A stretch of 29,060 nucleotides of DNA, from assembly GCA_003427395.1 (NCBI GenBank), contig BFEA01000147.1:1113421-1142480 (forward strand), given 5' to 3'. Numbering within the stretch: position 1 is the first letter of the stretch; each line of letters starts with the position of its first letter. Of the stretch, positions 9,911 to 20,944 are shown piece after piece. Origin of the DNA: Chara braunii (taxonomy: Eukaryota > Streptophyta > Charophyceae > Charales > Characeae). The notes beneath the pieces were generated by a model. The model was not told where the DNA came from and ran no database searches. It worked only from the letters and a program-made list of their open reading frames with translations. The position numbers and the translations under genes are program-made.

Positions 9911-10642
9911 CGAAGGAGGGGCGCCAGCAAGTATGACGGCGCTTAAATCCTTCATCCTCCTTCGCTTTCTTATGCCTAAACCCTACATAAGCACACAACC
10001 ACTTTCAAATAACATAAGTGAAAATAGTATGTTCCAATGGCTTACTGAGATCAGGATTCATACACAAAGGATTCCCATTCCATGTTTTGATTCATGTAAC
10101 AGGGCGATTGTGGGAGCTCTGCCGGAGTTCAGGCGGAACCATGGAGGCAGGGAACGACGAGGTACGTTACTTCGACCCAGGTGCTGTCTCATACAGGCAA
10201 TCATCGTAACGATGATCATAAGAGTTAGGGATTCGAAATCAATGACTCTTCAGGTCTTGGATTGCGGGTAGAAAAAAAGGTGGCTGAGTGTGAAACTGAT
10301 TGCTTCAAGATACAGCAATCCGGCTGTGGGCATTGATTGGAGGTATGAATACAAGCTATCAAACCTCTCACGATCATTTTCTCTATACCCCATCTAAACA
10401 AAGATGGATACCTTTGTTTTTTAGCTATCTATAATCAACTGTCATAGATCACACCGATCATCTGCTCATTATACATCTGATCCAGCAATAAGTCTCCAAA
10501 CTAACAAAGATTCTGGGCTGGAATGCCATCGAAAGTGATGACTTGAGCCATAGATAAGACTTGTGTGGGGGTAAGAATAGCAGGGAAAGCCTGCTTTAAC
10601 TCCAAATGAGTCTTGCGCTTGGTCAGTGGTAAGTGCAAGGAT
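9911..10642. other. Gene-free part of the LTR-like block
   Basis: Short ORFs with no recognisable product. An AAACCCTA telobox-like word lies at 9978-9985. From about 10600 the sequence grades into the tandem repeats. It is probably LTR interior. Confidence 0.4.
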
Positions 10643-11275
10643 CCTTGGACACCCGCCTTATTGAGGGCTAGCCACTTATAAGAGAAAGCAGGGAAATCCT
10701 GCCTTATCAGTGACTAGTCTGATATAAGAGTTGTGAGGTTTCAAAGACACTTGCCTTATCATTAACCAACTTAACATTCTTTTCAGCGGTAAGAGTAAGC
10801 AAGGACTCTTGGACACCCGCCTTATCGAGGGTTAGTCACTGATAAGAGTAGCAGGGGAATCCTGTCTTATCAGTGACTACTCTGATATAAGAGTTGTGAG
10901 GTTTCAAGGACACCTGCCTTATCATTGATCAAACCTAACATTCTTTTTAATGGTAAGAGTAAGCAAGGACCCTTGGACACCTGCCTTATTGAGGGCTAGC
11001 CAGTGATAAGAGTAGCAGGGGAATCCTGTCTTATCAATGACTAGTCCGATATAAGAGTTGTGAGGTTTCAAGGACACCTGCCTTATCAATAAACATCATA
11101 GGGCTTAGTCAGTGATAAGAGTAATAAGGCTCCTTGGGCGCCCGCCTTATTGAGGGTTAGTAAGTGATAAGAGTAGCAGGGGAATCTTGTCTTATCAGTG
11201 ACTAATCCAATATAAGAAGTAGCGAGGTTTCAAGGACACCTGCCTTATCAGTGACTAGCCATAGGATAAGCCTAC
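10643..11275. repeat. Tandem repeat, four units of about 162 bp
   Basis: Anchor word CCTTGGACACCCGCCTTAT recurs with slight changes at about 10643, 10806, 10971 and 11132. Each unit also carries GATATAAGAGTTGTGAGGTTTCAAGGACACC and a self-complementary pair built on CAGTGATAAG and CTTATCAGTGACTA. Repeats of this kind inside LTRs can act as enhancer arrays, but no function is shown here. Confidence 0.9.
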
Positions 11276-12564
11276 CGCTAAATGTGCTTGGCACACAGGG
11301 GCCAAGGCCCACTAAGTTGCCTTTGTCAAACAAAGCTCCAGTAACAAGTGGATATATCATATATCATGAATGGTCTGTCATACCACCGCTAACTTTCTCC
11401 ACAATCTGCATTTTTCAGTCCTAACTATCTCTGATTCTACTGAAAAGGGATAAGTGAGATCTTGCCTCAGAGAGAGACTATCCATTCATTTGATTCCTTT
11501 CCATGAGATTTTTTCCACAAGTTTGATTGATGATGTGTTCATGTGTGTTGGGGGAAGGAAGGGAACTCAGACAGAATAATCCCGAAGGGATAGGAACGAG
11601 ATAGTGAAAGGGATGTGAAGGGTTACTGCGACAATAAAAGGGAAGTGAACTATTNTTCACTACCTAAAGCAGAAGGGCAACAGCCCAAACGATTAGTAAA
11701 GGATAGGAGTCAGACAGAAGACAAAGAGTCTAAAAGGAACTTTCTAGATCTCAGTTAGGAAGAGAGATGTTAAGTTTCTCTTGGACTGTGTTGTATCTAC
11801 AGGTTTCACCTCTTGGAGAAGACTACGGAAGAAATCCGTAAGGAACAACAATTTTGTTATCATTTGATAACAGGTCGGTAGAGCTCCGACTCAACTTCCA
11901 TCATGACTTGACACCCACACCTAAGACAAGACCTAAGAAGGGAATAGATAAATCTTCCCTTGTATCTATGCTTAAATTGTCCAAATCACACTCAGGAGTC
12001 TTCAAAGATGTGTGGGGCTGGGGTAAATGGAATCAGGGTTAGGAAGGAATGTTGTTTTCAAGGGTTTGGGGCGTGAGTGGCATGCTATGAATAGATTAAA
12101 GGTTGACGGGTGTAGCGCATTCTGTGTCTGCATCTGTATGCTTGTATGTGGTTCGTGCATCTGCACAGGTGTGGAGCATTGATTTNTCTTCTGANTTTGG
12201 GATCACCTGGGATACTCNGACANCAGGACACAACAANTGTGAAAGTGAGGTTCACTGCTCATTCAACTCCCCTGATATTATACACATACTTATATACATA
12301 TCTGTGAGTGAGATAGTAGGTTGGTCGGTATCTAGGAAGTCATTTGTCTGGGACTTCTTTTGGGAAGAATGAAAGATTACTATGGGCTTGACTCTGACAT
12401 TTTCATAAGGTCAACAAAGGAAACATAGAGTCATGGTTAGCTAAGCGTGGAAGACTGTCCGAGAAGTCGACCTGATTAAGACAGTCGGTCCAGAGAGTTA
12501 GCACCTCGGGGCTCGACATACGGGTCAGTCTTAAGACTTTCTACCGTGCGTATCCCTATGCTAC
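11276..12564. other. Gene-free stretch with scattered Ns
   Basis: No credible ORF. Single Ns occur at 11655, 12186, 12195, 12218, 12223 and 12237, so local sequence quality is poor. The stretch lies between the tandem repeat and the inverted LTR end and is probably LTR or retroelement debris. Confidence 0.4.
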
Positions 12565-12872
12565 GGCGATGGAGAAAATGTCCTCGGTTGGCCTACCTCT
12601 GCGATTGCATGTAAAGGTCTTCATATGTGGGTCAGTAGCTCAGCAGGGATACGCCCACCTAAGGGATGGTGACAGCTCCCGCAGGTGGTGGTATGTTGTA
12701 CCTCGCCGGATCCCTAACCTGTCGTAGGGAGTCGTGAGAGGTATAGCACGGGCGCACGGTTGGAGTTGGTATTTCGTTAAAGGTGACAAAAGGAAACTCC
12801 TGCGTGACACGACCGTGAGGTTTAACACCAAAAACTACTCTGCGTCCGGGTGAAGGACCGCCGTGCGCGACA
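12565..12872 (+). mobile_element. Inverted, diverged LTR end
   Basis: Read on the minus strand from 12872, this begins TGTCGCGCACGG and then matches 9514-9910 in order: the TGTCACGCAGGAGTTT block, CCCTACGACAGG, and a long block with GGCGTATCCCT, GAGCTACTGA and GCAATCGCAGAGGTAG. The two copies are clearly homologous but diverged, with indels. Either this is a second LTR in the opposite orientation, or 9514-12872 is one unusual LTR with long subterminal inverted repeats. Confidence 0.75.
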
Positions 12873-12908
12873 GCGGTGCTCCCCATAACAGATCCAAGAA
12901 AACAAATA

Positions 12909-13000
12909 TGCATTTGAAAGCTCAAAACTGCCTAGCTCAGTTGGTACACCTAATGAATTGTTGTAATACAAACCCGAGTTCAAATGCAACTGCGATCAGA
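12909..13000 (+). repeat. tRNA-derived SINE head or degenerate tRNA
   Basis: CTAGCTCAGTTGGTA (A box at 12933-12944) is a canonical tRNA D-arm. GAGTTCAAATG (from 12976) is a B-box-like T-loop 43 bases downstream, a normal polymerase III spacing. The acceptor and anticodon stems do not pair well, so a working tRNA is unlikely. A perfect 10-bp inverted repeat (12909-12918 with 12979-12988) spans the unit. An A-rich tail follows. Confidence 0.5.
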
Positions 13001-13394
13001 TGAACAAAATAAAATAATTTTAAATTACCTGAGGTAGGTTAGTTCAACGATGATATATGAAAGTTATTGTTTTTTTTTTCGTTTTTCTTTTCTAGTACCT
13101 CTGGTTGTGTTGGGAAGTTATGAGTCTTAGCCTGTTTCCGGGGGTGGGACCCAGGGTCGGTAAGTCCCATAAATCTTAGTTTTCTTTTGCCCACGTGTGA
13201 AATGAAAAGGGGGGAAAAAATATTTTTTTGTACTTCAATAATGTCAGGCGGGGTAGTATAGGAGGTCGTGCTCACAGTCTTCCTCTACAAAATGCAACTT
13301 ACAGCAAACAAAGTCACATTCTGAAAGTTTTTTGTTTTTGTTTTTGTTTTTCTCGTGCGTTTGTTATGAGTCCTCTTCAATCGAGGCAGGGCGA

Positions 13395-13790
13395 AATCCG
13401 TAATCTGCTCAAGTTGTGTTCCGTTAAAGGATTGAAACCCTGATTACACTCACACTTAGAAGAATGTATCCAACCATTTTCACGACCGAATCCGTGTTTC
13501 TGTTTTCTTTTTCTTGTTTTGTGTTTTTGAATCTGTTAGTGGTCATCCGTGATATGCTCAAGTTGTGTTTCCTCATATAATTGAACCCTGATCACACTGA
13601 CATTTGGAGGAATGTATCCATTCATTTTCATGATCAAATCCGTATTTTCGTTTTTTTTTCTTTGTTTTGTGTTTCTAGAATCTGACAATCTAGCCACGGG
13701 CTGAGATATCCTCACTGAGGGCACACTCACACTACCACTTCCAATAATGTATACAACTATAATCACGGCATCGACTTTGTTTTCTTGCTC
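13395..13790. repeat. Degenerate tandem repeat, period about 150 bp
   Basis: Units at about 13398 and 13548 share CTCAAGTTGTGTT, ATTGAA.CCCTGAT.ACACT, GAATGTATCCA and a T-rich tail with TTTTGTGTTT. A third, weaker unit starts near 13690 and keeps ACACTCACACT, AATGTAT and ACGG/CGACTTTGTTTTC. No coding potential. Confidence 0.7.
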
Positions 13791-14460
13791 CAGTTTTCTT
13801 GCTTTTGAAGTTTCACGGCTGCAATTTTTTTTTTTTCCTGTGAGAGTAACATAAAGAAAATAGAATGGGACTCAAGTTTAACAAAACTCGGAGTGCATTG
13901 AAATTTAGGCTCGACAAAAACAGGCTCAGAGGTACTAGTTGTTAAAAAAAAAAAAAAAAAAAAAAGTATTTGGAAGTTCAAAATTGGAAACAATGTCATG
14001 TTGTCTTCTCAGGCTAAATCTTAATACCAACTTCATTTACTACCTTAAAAAAAAAAAAACATTGTATTCGAATTACCTTCAAAATCATACGTTTATAAAT
14101 CGTTTTTTGTGTGCATGGGAATGACATAGAAGTCTATATAAAAAATAATAAGAATAAGAAAAATTTGTTGGACTGGTTCACTGGTTAAAGATACGGAAGC
14201 AGGTAGCGACGTAATAATCACAGCGGCGATGGAGTAGGATAATTTTGTGTGAACATGTGTGGTGCTCTTTGCGTCGGCTGCCTTTTCAATTTGATTCGCT
14301 GATCTTAATTTTGTATTTTTTAATTTCTTACATTCTTGTTATAACATAGTGGTTACAGAGTTATAAATTCAGGTTCTCAAATTTGAAAAAATAAACTCAC
14401 AATTTTATCCTTTATTTTATGATCAACCAAATTCTCATCTACATGTAAACACATACACAC
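13791..14460. other. AT-rich stretch without genes
   Basis: Contains poly-A runs near 13943-13963 and 14047-14059 and T-rich DNA. I see no coding or RNA gene. Confidence 0.5.
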
Positions 14461-14464
14461 ATAC

Positions 14465-14630
14465 CCTTGAAATTCGACTATAATTTTTAAAAGTCTCAAG
14501 TAAAGTATTCTTACAAACATATATTATCCATTCTGAATCGTCAGCACAATTCGTAGGGATCTGTTCTATAATTTCGTAAACTTGAATTTCGACTATAATT
14601 TATAAAGTCCCAAGTAAAGTTCTATCATGA
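14465..14630. repeat. Pair of imperfect direct repeats
   Basis: CTTGAAATTCGACTATAATT at about 14465 and CTTGAATTTCGACTATAATT at about 14581 are each followed by AAAGTC.CAAGTAAAGT. Spacing is about 117 bases. This is a small local duplication in AT-rich DNA. Confidence 0.7.
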
Positions 14631-14869
14631 TTTTCTAATCTTGGAACCCGAAAACTTCGAAATCCTACTATTATAGCTATAAATTTTGAACACCCTCTTT
14701 GATAATTAGTTTTTTCCTTCTCTTAAATTGATGATACATGTATATGGAGGCAGCTACATATTTTTGAAGAGGCCTTGCTTTTGCAAATTGCGATCGACAT
14801 TTTGGTAAGTGTGTCATCAATAACCGTGGTCGGCTGGATTGGATCGTTCTCGGAGGGCTGAAAGGTAAA

Positions 14870-16110
14870 AAGAGGGTCGGGGGAGCTTTACCTTGCAGGG
14901 CATTACAAGGTGGGGGGTGAATGTCTTAAAGAGGGTAGAGGTGGAGTAGGGGCTTGCCCAATTCTGGGGTCAGGTCTGGTGTGAGGGTCAACGTCAGTCC
15001 CAGCGGAGGCAGAAATGGGCAAGGGGCGGGGGGGCATGCTTTAGGTGGGAACTGCGTGCTTCTGGGGAAAGAGAGGTAAAGGGTTGGTTTTATATGGGGG
15101 CCGAGGGAGAGTGGGTGACTCACCTCGGCGGAGACAGTGTAGGGCTGAGAGGGGAGGGGTAGGGGAAAGGAGGGGTGATCTCTCTCGAAGAATTCTAACA
15201 TTCAGTTTAGTATTTCTTTCCGTTTGGTTTGCCTCTCGAGGAGGTTGTAGGAATAAGTGTTACCTGGCAAGTCATCTATGATCCTGCAAAGGGTGGCTGA
15301 AAATTCGATGGCCCTCGAAGACCGATGCTGGAGCAACGCTAGCTGGAGTTGGAGCCAAGTGGCGCAATTCTGTGACCTAGCTTAGTGGGGGCGTGAGGCC
15401 CGGTAAAGAGAGTTGGGGGGTTGTTTGCGGGGGCAGTCTCTGTGGTCATCGGGGTTCGTAACTAGAGCAATGCTGGTTGGTGTTGGAGCAAGGTGGTGCA
15501 ACTCTGTAACCTAACCTGATGGGAGCAAGTGGCCTGGAAAAACTTCGGTTCGTGATGAAAACTGCCATGCTGGTGGTGGTTGTAGGTGGATTGAATAGGT
15601 TTCACCTATCTGATTTGTGGTTGGGAGGCTTTTTGACACACATATTCTACTGACTTGGTAGAGTTTTTAGTACTCGCATTGAATGTTTCTGAGTTTTTCC
15701 TTTATCCATGGTTTGTTGGTTTTGGTTGTCAATGGGGGTCTTAAGAATGATTTAAGATTCTGGGGACTTCTAGCAACTCATCTTAGACGACTCCATTGCT
15801 GATATACTCAGTGATCTGCGGTTGTTCCATGCCAAAACGATGCTAGCCGGTGCTGGGGTGTTGCCCTGTTACCTGCTGATTGAGGAGTGTGAGGCCTGGT
15901 AGGGAGATTTGGGGATGCTTTGGGGTGGGCATTCTAAGGGACAACCAAGGGTTGTTGTTGGGACGACGCTGGTCGGAGTTGGGGCAAGTCGTGTTGCCCT
16001 GAACCCAGCGGGGTGGGGGTGTGAGCCCTGAAAGAGCTCGGCAGGGAGTAAGACAGTGTTGGATAGCTTTAGAAGGGTTGTTAGGGATCCATAGGGTTTT
16101 GAGCATTTGT
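14870..16110. repeat. G-rich tract with four degenerate repeat copies
   Basis: A strand-asymmetric G-rich segment between AT-rich flanks. A module resembling GCAACGCTAGCTGGAGTTGG, then GCAAG..G.TGCAACTCTG, ACC and GTGAGGCC, recurs near 15331, 15465, 15836 and 15963. Copies are strongly diverged. ORFs here read as low-complexity proline-rich peptides and are not credible genes. Confidence 0.55.
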
Positions 16111-16199
16111 AGGACCTCTATGGTGGCATGTTTTGTTGTAGGCAGACTTTTTTTCTGTAGTTTGTCGTAGTAATTTTCTAAGTAGCTCAAAATTCTCTC

Positions 16200-17420
16200 T
16201 AAGTTTTCCCAGTTAAAGCCGGGTGATGGTCCCGGTATCTCACACTTTCAAAAATTCGATGTAAATTTCCAAATAGGACGCTGGGCCTGGTTCCCAACAC
16301 GTGCTGCTTCCCACGAATAGATTGGAGTCTTGTCCCTCCCGCAAAAAAAAAAAAAAACACGGACAGTAAAACCTTGGCAAAAAATAAGTATTTTGCAACA
16401 GTTTCGGAGGACGGTAAATTTTTCATCTCTCTGTAGCTGAGATGATATCCTTACTAGTACCAATTAAGATGAGTCACTCTACTTTATCTACTCGAGCCCA
16501 ATTACGCGCTCTTAACTGTACACACATGATCGACTTGTTGCTCATAAGCAGTCACGAAGTGTGGACCCACAATTAACAGTAACCGGAATAAGCCTAAAAT
16601 ATTAAAAAGTTCTGTTTGAAATGTAAGTAGACTAGAGCAGTGTTTGTGGGTAGAGCTCCGTATATAAACTTGTTGACATTCATTTATTGTAAGGTGGATA
16701 GTAGATTGGGTGCATTGAATTTTTTATTATGCACGTTAAGTTTACATTTTGGAGGATTGCTTGAATCAGAGAAGTTTTTTTTTTTTTAATTTGGGACGCT
16801 CGACCTGCTTTCTAGCATAAACCAAATCTGGTTAATAGTCTCAACTTTCTTTCAGTTGGACGGGGGCTGCGTAATTGAACTTATTTATATGCCTTAGTTT
16901 TCATTTTAAATTCTTAATTATTTTACTTGCATAAATGATCCCTGACCAAGGATTAAAAACAAATTATATTGCTGCAAGTGCGTTACAAACTATCATTAGT
17001 TGCTTAAGTAATTATGTTCGTATATCTTACTAGCACAAACAGTTTGAGATCGAGGATCAAAATTGATAAAGTTTTGTTGTTATCGTCGTTTCAAGTACAT
17101 TACAAAATATCACCAGTAATTACTTTCGTATACTAGGTTGCAAATCAACTAAAAATAAACTATGCAAATCTATTAAAATTAAAATATATCTTTAACCATA
17201 TGAATGTATAATTAATGATACATATATTTTTGTATAACAAGCTCAGAGCCCTTAATGATAAGGAAGAATGTGGATTATACTCCAAAACAAATAAAAAAGT
17301 CACAAGCACACAACAAAATTAGCAATATGCATCATCACTTCCTAAATGTTATATAAATGATATATTTAAGGATAAATTAACAAAAAAAAAACAAATATTT
17401 ATTATGATTTTAAGAAACCA
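16200..17420. other. AT-rich stretch without genes
   Basis: No convincing ORF, RNA gene or repeat in this interval. It contains a poly-A run near 16344-16356 and a poly-T run near 16778-16788. Confidence 0.5.
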
Positions 17421-17435
17421 AAATGAATCAGGGAC

Positions 17436-18178
17436 CAGGGTAACCCGCGTTCGGGACGGGCCGAACGCCCGAACGTATGGGACCCCTTGGGAATGCGTTC
17501 GGTTGTTCGGGCCGAACGCGGACCCCAAAAAAAAACAAAAACAAAAGTCATCAAAAAAATCTGAAAAAACGATATGTTGTGGAGAAAAATAAACTAAACA
17601 AGATTTGCCTGAGCATTACATCCGAATTCCTTACCAAATTTGAAATAAAAATAAAATACAGAAAACAACTACTAATAATAAAAATAAATAAAAAAAAAAA
17701 GAAAATTAAATGTAGTAAGTGCGCGAGCATGTTTTCGACACCGCCATCTTTGGCGATTTTTTATTTTTTTTTGGCATAGCTAAATGCCCTGAAAATTAGA
17801 AATGTGTACTTCACATGATACAAAACCCACTAAAAAAGTTTCAAAAAATAATAAAATTCTTTAGACCCCGAACTAAAGTGAAAACAAAAACTAGAAAGTG
17901 AAAAATTACGTGGGCAAGCACGTTTTGACACCGCCATCTTTGGCGATTTTTAATTCTTGTTTGGCTTAGCCAAATGACTTGAAAATTTACAGGCATGTAC
18001 CTCACATACTAGAGAACCCATTAAAAAACATTCAGAGAAAAATAATTATTTTTAGGCCCCGCAATTGTTTTTTGCGGGGGCCGAACGCAGTCCGGTTCGG
18101 ACCCCGTACAGGACCCCGAACGCCCGTACGTACGGAGGTCTGCCCGGGGACCTCCGTACGTGCGGGCTGGTGACCCTG
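17436..18178 (+). mobile_element. hAT-like non-autonomous element, copy 1
   Basis: The termini are CAGGGTAACC and GGTGACCCTG, imperfect inverted repeats of about 10 bp with the CAGGG start typical of hAT transposons. Flanking 8-bp duplications are TCAGGGAC (17428-17435) and TCAGGAAC (18179-18186), 7 of 8 identical. The ends are GC-rich with GTTCGGG and CGTACGG palindromic words. The interior is AT-rich and contains an internally duplicated module with GACACCGCCATCTTTGGCGAT near 17740 and 17930. No transposase is encoded. Confidence 0.85.
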
Positions 18179-18410
18179 TCAGGAACAATAATAGTACAAT
18201 TATTTCATACAATAACTCAAAGATAAAAATATTTTATGATAATTAATTTTGAATGACTCAATGGTAAAAAAATACCTTTCAAAAAAATTATAAATATATA
18301 AACGATGAGTTTAAGACTAATACTTAAACGTAGTAAAAAAAAAAAAAAAAAATTCAAAGTCTTTCAATAAACTTACTAATTCAAAATGCAAGTCAAATTA
18401 CATTGATCAG

Positions 18411-18976
18411 CAGGGTTGCCGGTGTTCGGGACGGGACGAACGCCCGAACCCGAATGCCCGAACGTACGGGACCCCTTCGGAAGGCGTTCGGCTGTTCGGG
18501 CCGAACGCGGAAAAAAAAAAAAAAAAAAACGTTTAAAAAAAATTCCAAAAATTAATTATGATGTGGAGAAAAATAAACTAAACAACATTTGCTTGGTCAC
18601 TATATCCAAACTCTTTACCAAATTTGAATTAAAAATCAAATACAGAAAATAAGCACAATCATAAAGTGAAAACAAAAAGTTAAAAGTGAAAAAAAACAAA
18701 ATAGTGAGTGGGCGAGCATGTTTTGACACCCCCATCTTTGACGGTTTTTAATGTTTTTTTGGCTTAGCAGAATGGATTCAATATTTATAGGCGTATAGGT
18801 TACATCATAGAGAACTCACAAAAAACAATTCAGAAAAGAAAACTTATTTTTAGGCTTCGAAACAAAATTTGGAGGGGCCCGAACCTGGAGGTGTTCGGCC
18901 CCCGAATGGGACCCCGAACACCCGAACGTTCGGAGGCCAGCCTGGGGGCCCCCGAACGTTCAGTCAGGTAACACTG
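18411..18976 (+). mobile_element. hAT-like non-autonomous element, copy 2
   Basis: It starts CAGGGTTGCC and ends GGTAACACTG. The target duplication TTGATCAG is perfect on both sides (18403-18410 and 18977-18984). Internal sequence matches copy 1 in the same orientation (GTTCGGGCCGAACGCGG, then the AT-rich core, then the GACACC..CATCTTTG module once). It is shorter because the internal duplication is missing. Confidence 0.88.
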
Positions 18977-19216
18977 TTGATCAGTAATTTTATGTTTTTA
19001 CGTTTTTTAGAGATGGAGGTGATAAGAAGGTATTCATTTTTTTTTTTTTTTTTAAGATTTGATGAGTAAGTTGATAAGATAGGTTTGTAATTGAACTCAT
19101 TGATAAAATGATTGAGGAAGTTTCCGTCTGTTGAGATATAAATCATCGATCTCATAACATCCAATGTGCGAATTCTCAATGATAAAAGTGTTAAATATGG
19201 TGAACATTTTGATACT

Positions 19217-20083
19217 TCGTCATACGGTGGTCAAGTCGCAATCCGCTATATCATTCAATTTTTTTTTTTTATTCATATAACACACACGCATCATTACCTA
19301 CTATGGAGGGTAACAATTTGATTGCGCACTACCGACAATCATAAAATAAAAAACAAAGGTAAAAGTGGTTAATAGAAATAGTCGTATGGTGGTCAAGCCA
19401 CAATTCGCTATATCCCTCAATGTTTTTATTATTGTATAGCACACACATCAGGGTCACCAGCCCGTACGTACAAAGGTTTCCGGCCAGACCTGCGTACGTA
19501 CGGGCGTTCGGGGTCCGAACCCGACCGCGTTCGACCCTCGCCAAAAATTGTTTCAGGGCCTACAAATAATTATGTTTTTTTGAATTTTTTTTTTGCGTTC
19601 TCTATGACGTGAGGTACGTGCCTGTAAATTTTCAAGTCATTTGGCTAAGCCAAATGAGAATTAAAAATCGCCAAAGATGGCGGTGTCAAAACGTGTTCTC
19701 CAACGTATTGTTTCACTTTTTACTTTTTGTTTTCACTTTAGTTCGGGGTCTAAACAATTTTATTATTTTTTGAAACTTTTTTTAGTGGGTTTTGTATTAT
19801 GTGAAGTACACATCTGTAAATTTTCAGGGCATTTAGCTATGCCAAGACAAAATGAAAAATCACCAAAGATGGTGGTGTCGAAAACATGCTCGCGCACTCA
19901 CTAAATTTAGTTCTCTTTTTATTTTTATTTATTTTTATTATTAGTATTTGTTTTTCGTATTTTATTTTCATTTCAAATTTGGTAAGGAATTCGGATGTAA
20001 TGCTCAGGCAAATCTTGTTTAATTTGTTTTTTTCCATAACATATCGTTTTTCATATTTTTTAGATGACTTTTTTTTTTTTTTN

Positions 20084-20115
<32 letters not shown>

Positions 20116-20690
20116 GGGTCCGCGTTCGGCCTGAACGGCTGAACGCATCCCCAAGGGATCCCATACGTTCGGGCGTTCAGGCTGTCCCGAACGCCGGTTA
20201 CCCTAACACACATAATATTACCGACAATCGTAAAATAGAAAGCAAAGGTAAAAGTGATATAAGAAATAACAAAAGATAAGGAATACTGATTTTTATATCT
20301 TCACCTCTGACATCGTTTGTGACCCAGTACAAGGGAGCATGGGGAGGAAGAGTCGACAAACAATAAACCATGAGGGCACTAGACGTTTGCAGATACTTAT
20401 TTTTTATGTTTCTCAATTCGTTATGTCACTCAATATTTTTATTATTGTTGTTATATAGCACACACATAATATTACCGACAATCGTAAAATAGAAAGCAAA
20501 GGTAAAAGTGAATAATAAAAATAACAAAAGATAAGGAATATTGATTTTCATATCTTGACCTCTGACATCGTTTGTGACCCAGTACAAGGGGGTATGGAGA
20601 GGAAGAACCGACAAACAATAAATCATGAGGTTACTAGACATTTGTAGATTCTTATTTTTTATGCTTCTCGATGATGACTTGCAATACAAG
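19217..20690. repeat. Tandem array interrupted by hAT-like copy 3
   Basis: Blocks beginning at ACACACATAATATTACCGACAA (about 20206 and 20459, period about 253) share long near-identical stretches, including GACATCGTTTGTGACCCAGT. Shorter related units with GGTGGTCAAG..GCAAT.CGCTATAT lie near 19224 and 19388. The array is split at 19448/20206 by the inserted element. Confidence 0.75.
19449..20205 (-). mobile_element. hAT-like non-autonomous element, copy 3
   Basis: It is bounded by a perfect 8-bp duplication ACACACAT (19441-19448 and 20206-20213). The + strand starts CAGGGTCACC and ends GGTTACCCTA (terminal G changed to A). The sequence is the reverse complement of copy 1 over its whole length, including the double GCCAAAGATGG module. 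It includes a poly-T run with an N at 20083. Confidence 0.88.
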
Positions 20691-20719
20691 GGACTATAAC
20701 TATTATTCGTGATCCTAAG

Positions 20720-20765
20720 GCTGTAGTATAGTGGATTGCCACATTTGTGTCACTGCAAGGTACGC
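20720..20765 (+). repeat. tRNA-Asp-like fragment (possible SINE head)
   Basis: TGTAGTATAGTGG at 20722-20734 equals the D-arm of eukaryotic tRNA-Asp. GTGTCAC about 14 bases later resembles the GTC anticodon loop. A B-box-like GTTCGAGTT occurs only at about 20833, too far for a tRNA. It is best read as a tRNA-derived repeat remnant. Confidence 0.3.
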
Positions 20766-20944
20766 AAAATTTTGCATTGGACCACCCCTTAAAAAAAATA
20801 TGGATTGGGGGTTAAAATTTTGCAAATACCTGTCGTTCGAGTTTTGACGGAGGGTCGACAACCATTCGGTTGCCCGACCGATACCTTTAAAAAACATAGG
20901 ATTATTCCTATCATTTGATTTGAGGTCCAGAAAGGGATCCAATG

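Noticed and set aside
9978-9985. Telobox-like AAACCCTA as an interstitial telomere
   Set aside because: A single copy of an 8-mer; expected by chance in this length.
9933-10271. Plus-strand ORF of 112 codons
   Set aside because: Lies in LTR-like DNA and has no recognisable domain.
14170-14400. tRNA-like words TGGTTCACTGGTT and TAGTGGTTACAGAG with AGGTTCTCAAAT
   Set aside because: A- and B-box spacing is wrong for a tRNA or SINE and no arms pair.
14926-15281. Proline-rich and glycine/arginine-rich ORFs
   Set aside because: Translations of the G-rich repeat block.
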